From positions 24,005-88,004 of the forward strand of contig CAJTMR010000014.1 of the NCBI GenBank assembly GCA_910577325.1: a stretch of DNA of 64,000 nt. The letters run 5' to 3'. Under the pieces are notes generated by a model. That model worked only from the letters and a program-made list of their open reading frames with translations, was not told the DNA's origin and searched no databases. This document shows positions 49,742 through 59,200 of this stretch, in pieces (position 1 is the stretch's first letter; every line of letters starts with the position of its first letter). Made by a program: the position numbers and the translations under genes. This stretch comes from an uncultured Parabacteroides sp. Lineage in GTDB: Bacteria; Bacteroidota; Bacteroidia; Bacteroidales; Tannerellaceae.

Positions 49742-49766
49742 CCGGAGATGCTCGGAGCATCTCCGG
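49742..49766. promoter_or_regulatory. Perfect 12-bp-arm palindrome upstream of the BSP gene
   Basis: CCGGAGATGCTC (49742-49753), one base, then GAGCATCTCCGG (49755-49766), flanked by a weaker CATTC/GAATG pair. It lies 53 bp before the BSP start, in the 5' leader. It could be a leader hairpin that stabilises or attenuates the mRNA, or a leftover terminator; there is no T-run on either side. Confidence 0.55.
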
Positions 49767-49902
49767 CGAATGTTCGAAACTAAAAACACAAACTCCCTAT
49801 CATTTCTATATTAAGCAATCTTTGTACATCACAATAAGCTTTCTCGAATCCTGATAGCAATATTAGTAGATTCCCCCAATAAAAAAGTAACACCCAAAAA
49901 CC

Positions 49903-49968
49903 AAAAGGATGTCATAATCGATATTGAGCAATCGTGACACTCTTTTGAACGATTATGACACCCTTTTC
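49903..49968 (-). promoter_or_regulatory. HTCS-type operator upstream of the BSP-GH92 operon
   Basis: Three related half-sites. The first is inverted (GGATGTCATAATCGAT, 49907-49922); the second and third are direct, with GTGACACTCTTTT at 49934-49946 and ATGACACCCTTTT at 49955-49967, exactly 21 bp apart. The same three-part arrangement, with the same orientation and 21-bp spacing, is found upstream of susC at 56063-56128. The site lies 215-280 bp before the BSP start. An AraC-type output domain of the linked HTCS is the likely binder. Confidence 0.65.
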
Positions 49969-50043
49969 GGCAAAGAATCCACTATTCATAACACAATAAG
50001 AAACTCATCTTCTTCAATGATCATTTTAACCGAAAGCATGATA

Positions 50044-50525
50044 GCAGCAGGGCAACCGTACCAAAATCATAAAGCGTCCATCTGTTTTCGCCACCGATAC
50101 GGACTGACCACATACATGTTTTTGCGAAACCAACTATCATACTATCATATCCGCCTGTATATTATTTTAAACCAACATGTTATAGCATGATAGTTGCCGT
50201 TTTGTACTATCATTCATCTATCACAACCATCATGGTGAAAAGCGATAACATCCTGTGTATCAATTATACGATAAAAACAGAGACCGCCGGGAATGGGTGC
50301 AAAATATGTTAAAACGGCTTCTTTTTTCATCAAGACAGGCTTTTCTTTTGTCAAAAACAACTTGCAAAGCCGCTTGAGACCCGGGTGTACCCGCCACGGA
50401 GACCCGGATCTGTACCTCTCCCGCACCCGGGTCTGCGCGAAGCCCAGACGGGGATGCAGAGAAGTTTATCAGCCATGTTGGAGGTGCTTTTATGCCTTGT
50501 TTTTGCATCTTATTCGACGAAAAAG
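50044..50525 (-). repeat. Right copy of the long inverted repeat
   Basis: Reverse-complement relative of 35870-36143. Positions 50051-50105 are identical to 36089-36143 on the opposite strand; the next 150 bases match at roughly 90%. A segment of about 200 bases (around 50250-50450), absent from the left copy, contains frames on both strands but no recognisable protein; a minus-strand stretch MKKEAVLTYFAPIPGGLCFY could be the start of a lost gene. Confidence 0.85.
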
Positions 50526-50861
50526 GTCGTTTTATGCCTCATTTTACATTTAAATGACCCCGTTTTGTCGATGGTTATTTTTGCACATATAAACATAAAC
50601 ATCATGTTGTCAGCCATATAAATAAATAGCCATGTAAAAAGCATGATAGATGCATGATAGTAGAATGATAGTAGAAAACAGCTACTGTCATGCTTTAACA
50701 TATTGTGAGACAACAGTTAACAACCGGATATGATAGTATGATAGTGGGTTTGCAAAATTTTCATAGAGGAAGAAAGGTGATCCCGGATAGCAATTTTTGG
50801 TGCGGTTGCCCTGATGATAGCACCATGACAGTTGAACAATGGAATTCATATCCTTAATAAA
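50526..50861 (+). repeat. Diverged third copy of the ATGATAGTATGATAG repeat family
   Basis: Between about 50636 and 50810 the sequence repeats the order seen in the long inverted repeats but in the orientation of the left copy: ATGATAGTAGAA, CTGTCATGCTTTAACATATTG, GGATATGATAGTATGATAG, GGTTTGCAAAA and finally TTTGGTGCGGTTGCC (50796-50810). Similarity is clearly lower than between the other two copies. With the right copy it forms a head-to-head pair. No gene is present. Confidence 0.65.
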
Positions 50862-51014
50862 AAAGGGTGTGTCAAAATGAAAAACCGGACGCAGATGCCT
50901 CGGAAAACGCGGATTAACGCAGACTTATTTTATTGGCTTAATATATCTGTGTTACTCCACACTCACCTTTGCATAATCCACGTCCGGTAATATCATTTTT
51001 TGACACCATCCTTT
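50862..51014. repeat. 150-bp element with 30-bp inverted ends (small mobile element or terminator)
   Basis: The ends 50862-50891 (AAAGGGTGTGTCAAAATGAA, then ACCGGACG) and 50981-51014 (CGTCCGGTAATATCATTTTTTGACACC) are imperfect reverse complements. The interior holds CGCGGATTAACGCAGA, a word I associate with dispersed Bacteroidales repeats. In the leftward direction the element follows the susD stop by 87 bp and ends in TTTTTTATT, so it may end the susCD transcript whatever its origin. Confidence 0.6.
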
Positions 51015-51100
51015 ATTCATGCTGGAAAAACAGTTTATATATAATCAAGTGCTAAGTTAATAATCCAAACAACTGTTCCTCCAGTTTTGCCATACGCACA

Positions 51101-52894
51101 CTATTCCCAACCCGGAGTAGTCTGTTTCAGGATCGGACTTGCATTCAACTGCTTTTGAGGAATCGGGAAATAACTATATTCTTTGTCAGTAGCGTCTTTT
51201 TCCTTATTCCACCATTCTTCATGGAATTTGTTCCAACGGATCAAATCGATACGACGACGACGTTCACCGATGAACTCACGTCCCCATTCATCCAAAAGTT
51301 CGGCATCCGTCAACTTGCCGGGATTTGCCACATAGCTATACTTCGGCCATTCTTCTGCCGGATAATTTCTTACCCGTACATAATCCAACAGCTCAGCTGC
51401 TTTACCCTTGTTTCCTTCTCTATAATAGCATTCAGCCAAAGAATAATATATCTCAGACAGACGCATTTCAGGAGTAGACTGAGAACGGAACAAACCGTCA
51501 TGATCAGGCAAATAAGGAAACTTATTGAAACGGAAACCGGAATTTTCTTCACCTGTAGTTACTTGAGATTCCTTAGCAATCACATCGGCATCGTTGCAGA
51601 TGAAATAACCGCCGCGAGCGGCTGCTTCCAATAACATTTGTTTCTTATTGTCGGCATTCAATGACTTGTCTTCAGAAAAACGTCCTACCTGATCGACAAA
51701 TACCAACGGGAAACCGGTCCATTCCTCCGAACCATTTACATTTTCATCCGTAAAACCGTATTGTTTCGCTTCATCATATTTCATCTGTGCGCCTTGCAGG
51801 AAGAAGCCTTCATAACCTCCTTTGGCATCCGTCGTATGGAACGGGATCACACGGTAATCGCATTTCGCATACTTTTCAAACGGATTTCCAAGTCCGCTGG
51901 CAAACTGATAGACCTTGCCTTGGAAGTCGCGGGAAGGTTGTAAATGAATACCGTTGTTTCCGCCGCCATCACTGCCAATTGTCTGAGCTGCCGAATAGTG
52001 CATACCGTCTGCCCACATCGTATGTTGTTCCAAACGGCCGCGTTCATGCCAGAACTCGAACATGTTTTCAGGAGACTGATATTTATTGATACCGGAACGG
52101 AACGGATCACGATAGTCCTGCTGGTTGATGCTATACGTGCCATAATTACCGGCAATGATCTCTTCGGCCCATTTCTTGCAATCCGCATAATGATCCTCTC
52201 CGATCCAAATTTTAGCGTTCAAATAAAGGCGGACCAACAAACCGGCAGCCGGTCCCTGTGTCCAACGACCGATACGTTTTTCTTTCGGCAATGTCGGGAT
52301 ACATTCTTTCAACTCCGACTCGATAAAGTCATAGACCTCCTTAGCCGTGCTCTGAGGAACGATTTCATCAGGAGCCTGACGTTCAGTTGCGAGAGGGACC
52401 TGACGATAAAAATCCAACAAAAACATATAATACCAAGCACGCAATACACGCAAGTCGCTATAATAAGCCGCCTTTTCTTCATCCGTAACACCGATCGCGC
52501 CGAAATCAACCGTATTGAAGTCACGCAACACTGTGTTTACCTGGCTGATACACTGATAAGAAGCTACCCAAGCGCCATTGACCTGTCCCTGAATATAGTT
52601 CCATTTATGCTCATGCAAACGAATCCACTGACCGTCATCATATCCATGACGGCCCTTCTGTGTCCAAACAAAATGATCGCCAGTCAATTCCTGTAATTTC
52701 CATATATCACCACGCCACGTAACATTGTCGCTATGTTCGAAACAGCGGACTACTGCAGCCTCTACAGACAATTTATCCGTATAGTAATTGTCTCTCACCA
52801 AATCCGAATATACTTTTTCTGTCAAGTCTGTACAAGATGTCATAGCAAGAGCACCCAACAAACCGGCAGCGCATAATAATTTAATCTTTTTCAT
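51101..52894 (-). CDS. susD: SusD/RagB family nutrient-binding outer membrane lipoprotein
   Basis: 597 residues from ATG 52894 (MKKIKLLCAAGLLGALAMTSC; lipobox Cys 21). SusD-like TPR fold: LRVLRAWYYMFLLDFYRQVPLATE is the conserved early helix region, STAKEVYDFIESELKECIPTLP follows, and the C-terminal domain has MRLSEIYYSLAECYYREGNKGKA and LLDEWGREFIGERRRRIDLIRW, the family signature. It caps the SusC transporter at the cell surface and binds the glycan. Paired with susC 19 bp upstream; with the GH92 genes nearby, the ligand is probably a mannose-rich glycan. Confidence 0.95.
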   Translation of the reverse strand: MKKIKLLCAAGLLGALAMTSCTDLTEKVYSDLVRDNYYTDKLSVEAAVVRCFEHSDNVTWRGDIWKLQELTGDHFVWTQKGRHGYDDGQWIRLHEHKWNYIQGQVNGAWVASYQCISQVNTVLRDFNTVDFGAIGVTDEEKAAYYSDLRVLRAWYYMFLLDFYRQVPLATERQAPDEIVPQSTAKEVYDFIESELKECIPTLPKEKRIGRWTQGPAAGLLVRLYLNAKIWIGEDHYADCKKWAEEIIAGNYGTYSINQQDYRDPFRSGINKYQSPENMFEFWHERGRLEQHTMWADGMHYSAAQTIGSDGGGNNGIHLQPSRDFQGKVYQFASGLGNPFEKYAKCDYRVIPFHTTDAKGGYEGFFLQGAQMKYDEAKQYGFTDENVNGSEEWTGFPLVFVDQVGRFSEDKSLNADNKKQMLLEAAARGGYFICNDADVIAKESQVTTGEENSGFRFNKFPYLPDHDGLFRSQSTPEMRLSEIYYSLAECYYREGNKGKAAELLDYVRVRNYPAEEWPKYSYVANPGKLTDAELLDEWGREFIGERRRRIDLIRWNKFHEEWWNKEKDATDKEYSYFPIPQKQLNASPILKQTTPGWE

Positions 52895-52913
52895 GTTCTG
52901 TCTCTTAAATTGA

Positions 52914-55907
52914 TTAATAAGTGATTTGTACGCCAAACGTCAGGTTTCTTGCCGTCGGATAAACTTCCATACCGCCAATACCCGGCCACAAACCGGTCGT
53001 TGTCACGGTCGTCGGATCCACGCCTGAATATTTTGTCAATGTGAATACATTCTTCAACGTACCATAAACGCGCAAGTTGGAAATCCACTTCGTATTCAAT
53101 TTCGGAGTCCATCCCAACGTAATATTGTCCAAACGCAAGTAATTACCATTTTGCAAGAAATAGTCGCAAATAACCTTCGGTCCCTTGATATGAGCATTCT
53201 CTTCGTAAGCGGAAGTCAACTTGTTATCGGCCGCGATCACTTGCAAACCATAGTACATCTCATACTGGTTCATCACCTGATAACGGAAACGGCCACGGAA
53301 GAACAAGGACAAATCAAAATCTTTGTATCTGAACGTATTTCCCCAAGACAATTCCCATTTGGGAACACCGGTTCCATCCAAATAGACCTTATCATGCTCA
53401 TCACCGTCAGCACCCAACTTCATCGAACCACCTTTTTCACCTTTTTCCCAGATCAAGATATTCCCGGCATCATCAACTCCTGCATAACGGAATCCATAAA
53501 AAGAACCTATTTCGATACCATCTTCCAGACGCTGGGCTGAACCAGGGTTACCCGGTGAAGGGAAACCATCACCCTCGATATAACCCAACTGATATTTTTC
53601 ATTGGAGAATGATTTCAGTTTGGATCTTGTATAAGCCAAATTCAAATTCGTTGAATAAGAGAAATCCTTTGTCTGGACGGCATCCCAATTTACCTGGAAT
53701 TCGAAGCCCTTAGAAGTAGTCGTACCTACATTGGCATAAATCTTGTCATGCAAATACGGAGGCAGGGGAACCGGATATTCACCGATCACGTCACGACCTT
53801 CACGCACAAAAGCATCGAAGCTACCGGACAAACGGGAGTTGAACAACGTATAATCGATACCTAAATTATAAGAGATCTGCTTTTCCCAAGCCAAATCATA
53901 GTTCGGATTGTTACCCGGTCCGTATCCCATGATAAACTTGCCATACGTATCACTATAATATTGGCCGTAACCGGTATACTTGGCTTGCGCCGTATAGCGG
54001 TCGAATCCGGAACGTCCGGTCACACCATACGAAAAACGAAGTTTCAAATCATCAACAGCGGAACTATTTTCGAATACGGGCAACTTAGAAACACGCCAAG
54101 CAGCAGATGCGGCAGGAAAAAGCCCCCATTTATGATCGGCTCCGAACTTAGAGTTACCTTCATGACGCAAAGATCCGGTAAACAGGATAACGTCGTTCCA
54201 GTTGTAATTGACACGTCCCAAAAACGCGATTGTCTTCTCTTCTTCCTTATGGGACTCCATTCCTAAACGGCCGTTTACTTTTTCATATTCACCACCTTGG
54301 ATATAATTATACAGGAAAGCATCAGACGGGAAATCGCGGTTGGAAGCCGAAAACCATTCATAATCGAATTGCTGGTAAGAATAACCGCCCATAATTTTGA
54401 AGTCATGTTCATCGTTGATATTGAACGAGTAGTTGCCTAACCATTCCAACGTCCAGTCTGTCCAAGCTTCTTGTTTCAAAAAAGCATACCCGTTATAATT
54501 TCCGTTGATACAATCCTTGTGGGTTTTAAACTTATACTCGGACTGTTTCTTGTTATGCCCTTGACGTCCCAATTTCAATTCAGTATTCAAGTTCTTCAGG
54601 ATATTCAGTTTCAGGTTCAAGTCGATCGTGGAATATTCCTGCTTCGCCCCGTTTTCACGTTCCGTCAGGTTCTTGATCGGGTTGAAAGAATAGCTGTTTC
54701 CTTTGAACACGTCCATTTCGTCCACACTATAAGTCGGGTTCAACTGGACAGCTTGTTTAAATGAACCATAATCCGTATAGTCTTCATCAGCCACACGGTA
54801 GGAAAAGTTACCTCCCACTTCCAACAAGCCTTCCAGAGTCGTATGTTTGAAATTTCCGCGCAAGCCATACTCTTTACGATTGGATGCAATATCCAAGCCT
54901 TCTTTTCCCTTGAAGTTGGTAGACAAACGGAAAATCGTCGATTCGCTACCACCCGACAATGAAATGTTGTGGTTATGTCCGAAATTGTTCTTGTTGATCA
55001 ATTCGTCATACCAGTTGGTACGATGTCCATAATCAACAGCTCCTGTAACCTTTTCCAAATAAGAATCCGGATCCAGCACATCCGGTTTGCTCGCCACGAA
55101 GTCATGTTCGACATATCCGTCATACGTGATGGTCGTCTTACCCGACTTACCTTGCTTGGTAGTAACCAAGATAACACCGTTGGCACCGCGAGAACCATAA
55201 ATAGCCGCTGCTGAACCATCCTTCAGGACTGTGATAGATTCGATATCTGACTGCGCCAAATTACGCAAATCGCCACCAGGCATACCGTCAATCACGATCA
55301 GCGGACTGTTACCGGCTTTCAAAGAAGAAGCGCCACGCACCTGAATGCTACCACTCGTGTTCGGATCGGCAGCAGCAACACTATTCACAACAACCCCGGC
55401 GACTTTGCCATCGACCATCTGCATCGGGTCGTTCACAGCACCGGCCAAAAAATCTTTACTGCTAACACTTGTTACGGCCGTCGTCAAGTCTTTTTTCACG
55501 GAAGAACCGTAACCGACCACCACCACTTCCTGCAAGTTTTCAGCATCTTCCTGCAAAGTGATATTAAAAGAAGTCTGTCCTTTTACAGGTACGTCCAAAG
55601 TCTTAAAACCAATATAAGAAATTTGCAATACTGCATTATCCGGTACATTTTCTACCGTAAATGTACCGTTTACATCGGTAATATTACCGATCGTCGTTCC
55701 TTTGACAACGACATTTGCACCAATAACAGGATCACCGTAATTATCAACCACGGTTCCCGTCACTTTTTTATTCTGATACACGACATTTATTTCCGGCGCA
55801 TCCGATGCATTCACGATCATCGGACTCACGGAAAAAGCCGAAACCAATAAACAAAATGTAGAAACTTTTGCGATGCCTTTCAAGGACATCTGTTTTGAGG
55901 TTTTCAT
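52914..55907 (-). CDS. susC: SusC/RagA family TonB-dependent outer membrane transporter
   Basis: 997 residues. Signal region about 1-35, carboxypeptidase-D-like regulatory domain about 47-125 (VTGTVVDNYGDPVIGANVVV, ISYIGFKTLDV), the LQEVVVVGYGSSVKKDLT TonB-box-like stretch, a plug domain about 140-260 (VRGASSLKAGNSPLIVIDGM, DIESITVLKDGSAAAIYGSR, GANGVILVTTKQGK), then the 22-strand barrel to the C-terminal aromatic Tyr. It imports oligosaccharides bound by SusD using TonB energy. The long leader upstream carries the three-half-site operator at 56063-56128. Confidence 0.96.
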   Translation of the reverse strand: MKTSKQMSLKGIAKVSTFCLLVSAFSVSPMIVNASDAPEINVVYQNKKVTGTVVDNYGDPVIGANVVVKGTTIGNITDVNGTFTVENVPDNAVLQISYIGFKTLDVPVKGQTSFNITLQEDAENLQEVVVVGYGSSVKKDLTTAVTSVSSKDFLAGAVNDPMQMVDGKVAGVVVNSVAAADPNTSGSIQVRGASSLKAGNSPLIVIDGMPGGDLRNLAQSDIESITVLKDGSAAAIYGSRGANGVILVTTKQGKSGKTTITYDGYVEHDFVASKPDVLDPDSYLEKVTGAVDYGHRTNWYDELINKNNFGHNHNISLSGGSESTIFRLSTNFKGKEGLDIASNRKEYGLRGNFKHTTLEGLLEVGGNFSYRVADEDYTDYGSFKQAVQLNPTYSVDEMDVFKGNSYSFNPIKNLTERENGAKQEYSTIDLNLKLNILKNLNTELKLGRQGHNKKQSEYKFKTHKDCINGNYNGYAFLKQEAWTDWTLEWLGNYSFNINDEHDFKIMGGYSYQQFDYEWFSASNRDFPSDAFLYNYIQGGEYEKVNGRLGMESHKEEEKTIAFLGRVNYNWNDVILFTGSLRHEGNSKFGADHKWGLFPAASAAWRVSKLPVFENSSAVDDLKLRFSYGVTGRSGFDRYTAQAKYTGYGQYYSDTYGKFIMGYGPGNNPNYDLAWEKQISYNLGIDYTLFNSRLSGSFDAFVREGRDVIGEYPVPLPPYLHDKIYANVGTTTSKGFEFQVNWDAVQTKDFSYSTNLNLAYTRSKLKSFSNEKYQLGYIEGDGFPSPGNPGSAQRLEDGIEIGSFYGFRYAGVDDAGNILIWEKGEKGGSMKLGADGDEHDKVYLDGTGVPKWELSWGNTFRYKDFDLSLFFRGRFRYQVMNQYEMYYGLQVIAADNKLTSAYEENAHIKGPKVICDYFLQNGNYLRLDNITLGWTPKLNTKWISNLRVYGTLKNVFTLTKYSGVDPTTVTTTGLWPGIGGMEVYPTARNLTFGVQITY

Positions 55908-56062
55908 GATTCTTAAAACAATAGTTTAAATTAATAACTTTAATACTTTCGTATTCGACACATTCATTTTTTTTAAATCGTTTTCTCCATAGGCATTATT
56001 TGTTTACAATTTGACGGCAATATTAATCAACTTTAATGATATTCACCACAACCTTAAAACAC

Positions 56063-56128
56063 AAAAAAGTATCTTAATCGATTAGTGATCGATCAAGACA
56101 CTTTTTTGAACAATCAAGACACTCTTTC
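56063..56128 (-). promoter_or_regulatory. HTCS-type operator upstream of susC
   Basis: An inverted half-site AAAAAAGTATCTTAATCGAT (56063-56082) is followed by two direct half-sites, AAGACACTTTTTT at 56095-56107 and AAGACACTCTTT at 56116-56127, 21 bp apart. The inverted half matches the first direct half, as reverse complements, in 18 of 20 positions. The rest of the 305-bp gap between susC and the HTCS gene shows no gene; it is A/T-rich near susC. Confidence 0.65.
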
Positions 56129-56212
56129 CCATTAATCATAAAATCCTAAAGAATAGATAGTTCCATCCCCCGTTATTACAAATGGCACTCTTTTGTTTTT
56201 CAAGGCACAAAG

Positions 56213-59200
56213 TTACCCCCGCATTCTATACTGGCGAGGGGTCATTCCGTATTTAGCAGAAAACTCACGATAAAAATAAGATTTGTTGGAGATTCCGACC
56301 TGGTAAATAATTTCCTGCACGCTCAAGTTCGTCGTGACTAAAAGTTGGGCAGCATACATCATACGATAGTCCTTGATGAAATCGCTCGGCGTCAACGGCG
56401 AAATCTTTTTGAAACGACGATACAAGGCACGGGTATTCATGCCTAATTTTTCAGCTATAAATTCAGGGCGCAACACATCCTGTACAAGGTTTTCCTTGAT
56501 TATGGCCGTCACGGAATCCATAAACTCCTTATCCTCCTGATGGATCAACTGACCTCCAAACTGCTCATAAGCACTTTCCGGAGAATAATAATAGTCTTTC
56601 AATTCTTTCTTGTTCGCCATCAACCTGTTCACAACGGAATGAAGAACCACGGACGAGAATGGCTTGGTCAGATAAGCATCAGCACCCAGATCCAAGCCTT
56701 CCGCCTGTTCATTTTCCGAAATTTTTGCCGACACAACAACTAAAGGTATATGCCGAGTAAATTTATCCGACTTGATACGGCCGATCAGCTCAAACCCATC
56801 CATACTCGGCATCATGATATCCGTAATAATCAGATCTGGGGTTTGCTGTTCCATCAGAGCCAAAGCCTCCTCCGCATTAAATGCTTCCCGGACAACATAT
56901 CCGGACGATAATGTTTCCTTAATCAACCAAACAACATCCCGATTATCATCTACTACCAATATAACCGGATTACCAGTATTCACTTCTGTTTCGGCAGCAA
57001 CTGTCGAAGTCATCAATTGAACAACCGGAGTCTCTTCATCAGTATCCTCTTCATCCAAATCCGCCTCCTCTGCCTCCAAAAAAGGCAACATAACAATAAA
57101 TTCGGCAGATTCACCCTCTTTGCTTTCCACTTTTATCTCTCCACGAAGCAGTTGGACCATACTATGACAGATGAAAAGCCCCAACCCGTTTCTGGTAGTC
57201 ATCTGAGTATAATTATTTCCATCCAAATCACCTAAGATATGAAAACGATCAAAAATCGTTTTCAAGTCAGCTTCCGCTATCCCCTTACCCGTATTATATA
57301 CTCTTATTACCAAAAAATCATTTTCTACCCGGACAGAGACATCGACCGTGCCTTTCTGTTCCGTATATTTGAATGCATTCGACACCAGGTTACGTATAAT
57401 CTTCTTCAAACTCGGAACATCTGTATTCCAATAAATCGATTTATCCGGTTCACTGAAAGTGAAATTGACTCCATTCTGCTCAGCAACAGGCACAAACGAT
57501 TCACATTGCTTCCGGATCAAACCGTTCACGGACACTCGTCTGATATGTATATGGCTGAACCCGACTTCTTCGATCTTTCTGACATCCAGAATTTCCTGAA
57601 TCAATTCATTCAGGCTTAGGACATTTTCACCCAGAACACGGGCATATTTCTCCAGTTTTCCGTCAGCCAACCGGTCGGCTGACGCCTTGATATAATCGTT
57701 CACACCATTAATCAAGGTCAAAGGCGTACAAAGCTCATGCGTAATATTGGCAAAGAAATTCAGCTTCGCTTCATACAGTTTTTCCTTTTGCTCTTCTCTG
57801 ATTTTCCGGGCGACTTCGACCTGTTTTTCCACAATCCGGCGGCGCAACCAATATACGATGCCCGAACATACGGCCGCCAACAACAGGCCATAGGCAAGCA
57901 TAGCCCACGAACTGCGATACCAAGGAGGCAACACACGTATACGCAAAAAATACTCTTTCGCATCCGAATCGAACACATCATTCTTATAACGGACTTTCAA
58001 AACATAATCGCCATAAGGCAACTTTGTAAAAGAAATCTCATTATCTTTTTGCAATTCGGTCCACGATGTATTATAGTTCTCCAACAAGTATGAATATTCG
58101 TAGTTTTCCCCATGTATATAGTCGCTCGCCACAAAAGAGATCGAAAATGTGGATACGCTGGGAGGAATAGCCACATATCCGGCTTTCTGATCCGTATAAT
58201 CATACAAACTATGCGTTTCATTCCCCATCTTCAATTCAAAAAAATGCAAGGCCGGCTTATAATTTTCCTGCCGGTCATTTTGAGGCTCCACCCATACCAG
58301 TCCGTTAATCCCGCCGAAGAACAATCTTCCCGTATAAGGGCATTTCCAATAAGCATCATCCGAGAACTCAGTCACGTCCAAATCAAGAGTCCCATAATTA
58401 TGGAAAAAATGATTGTGAGGATTATACTTGGTCAGTCCTTTATTCGTACTCAGCCAAATACAACCGTCAAGATCTTCGAGAATACCATGAACCATATCAT
58501 TCTTGATACCGTCGATCCTACTATATTGACGAACCTCCGCCGGACTCCCCGAATGCAATTTCATTTGCGTCATACCCGAACTGGCCCCCAGATAAAAAGT
58601 GGAATCCCGGCTATAACACATACAAAGCACATCTCCTACCGCCCGGTTGCCGGCATTATTCATCGGGATAAATTCATATTGCTTAGTCAGCAAATTAAAG
58701 CAGACCAATCCATATCCGCCTCGGCTCCCCAGATAGAGAAGCGAGGTTTCGTCATCATAATTCATAGAGTGGAACTCATTACAGACTTTCCCATCCTTTT
58801 CCAAAATAAAAGACTCTATATATTTAATGACAGGCCTCCCCTCTTTCTTATCCATGATTATTTCCAGCAAACCATATCCGGTCGTTGCCACCCACAACGT
58901 CGAATCGTTTACTTCACGGATGGCGTGAGCATGCTGAATCTTTGTATCGACAAGACTCGCCATCGTATGAACCTTCTTATCCTCCCAAGAATAATAGGAC
59001 AAACCCGGTCCTTCCGTTCCGATCCATACCCAAGGATAATAGTTACTTTTACGAAAACAATAGACACGGTCGTTGGACAAGCCGTCCGACGTAGTGAAAT
59101 GTTGGACCTTCTCGGCCGGGATCTCTCCTTTTTCATAGGAATCATAATCTTCCACACGCACAAAACCATTCCCTTTAGTCCCGAACCAAAGTGTTTTTCC

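Noticed and set aside
50214..50553. Frames inside the extra segment of the right inverted repeat
   Set aside because: Overlapping frames on both strands, none with a known motif; at most a remnant of a lost gene start.
50640..50760. ATGATAGTATGATAG words considered as a CRISPR array
   Set aside because: The words are short, irregularly spaced and lack unique spacers of constant length; no cas genes are present.
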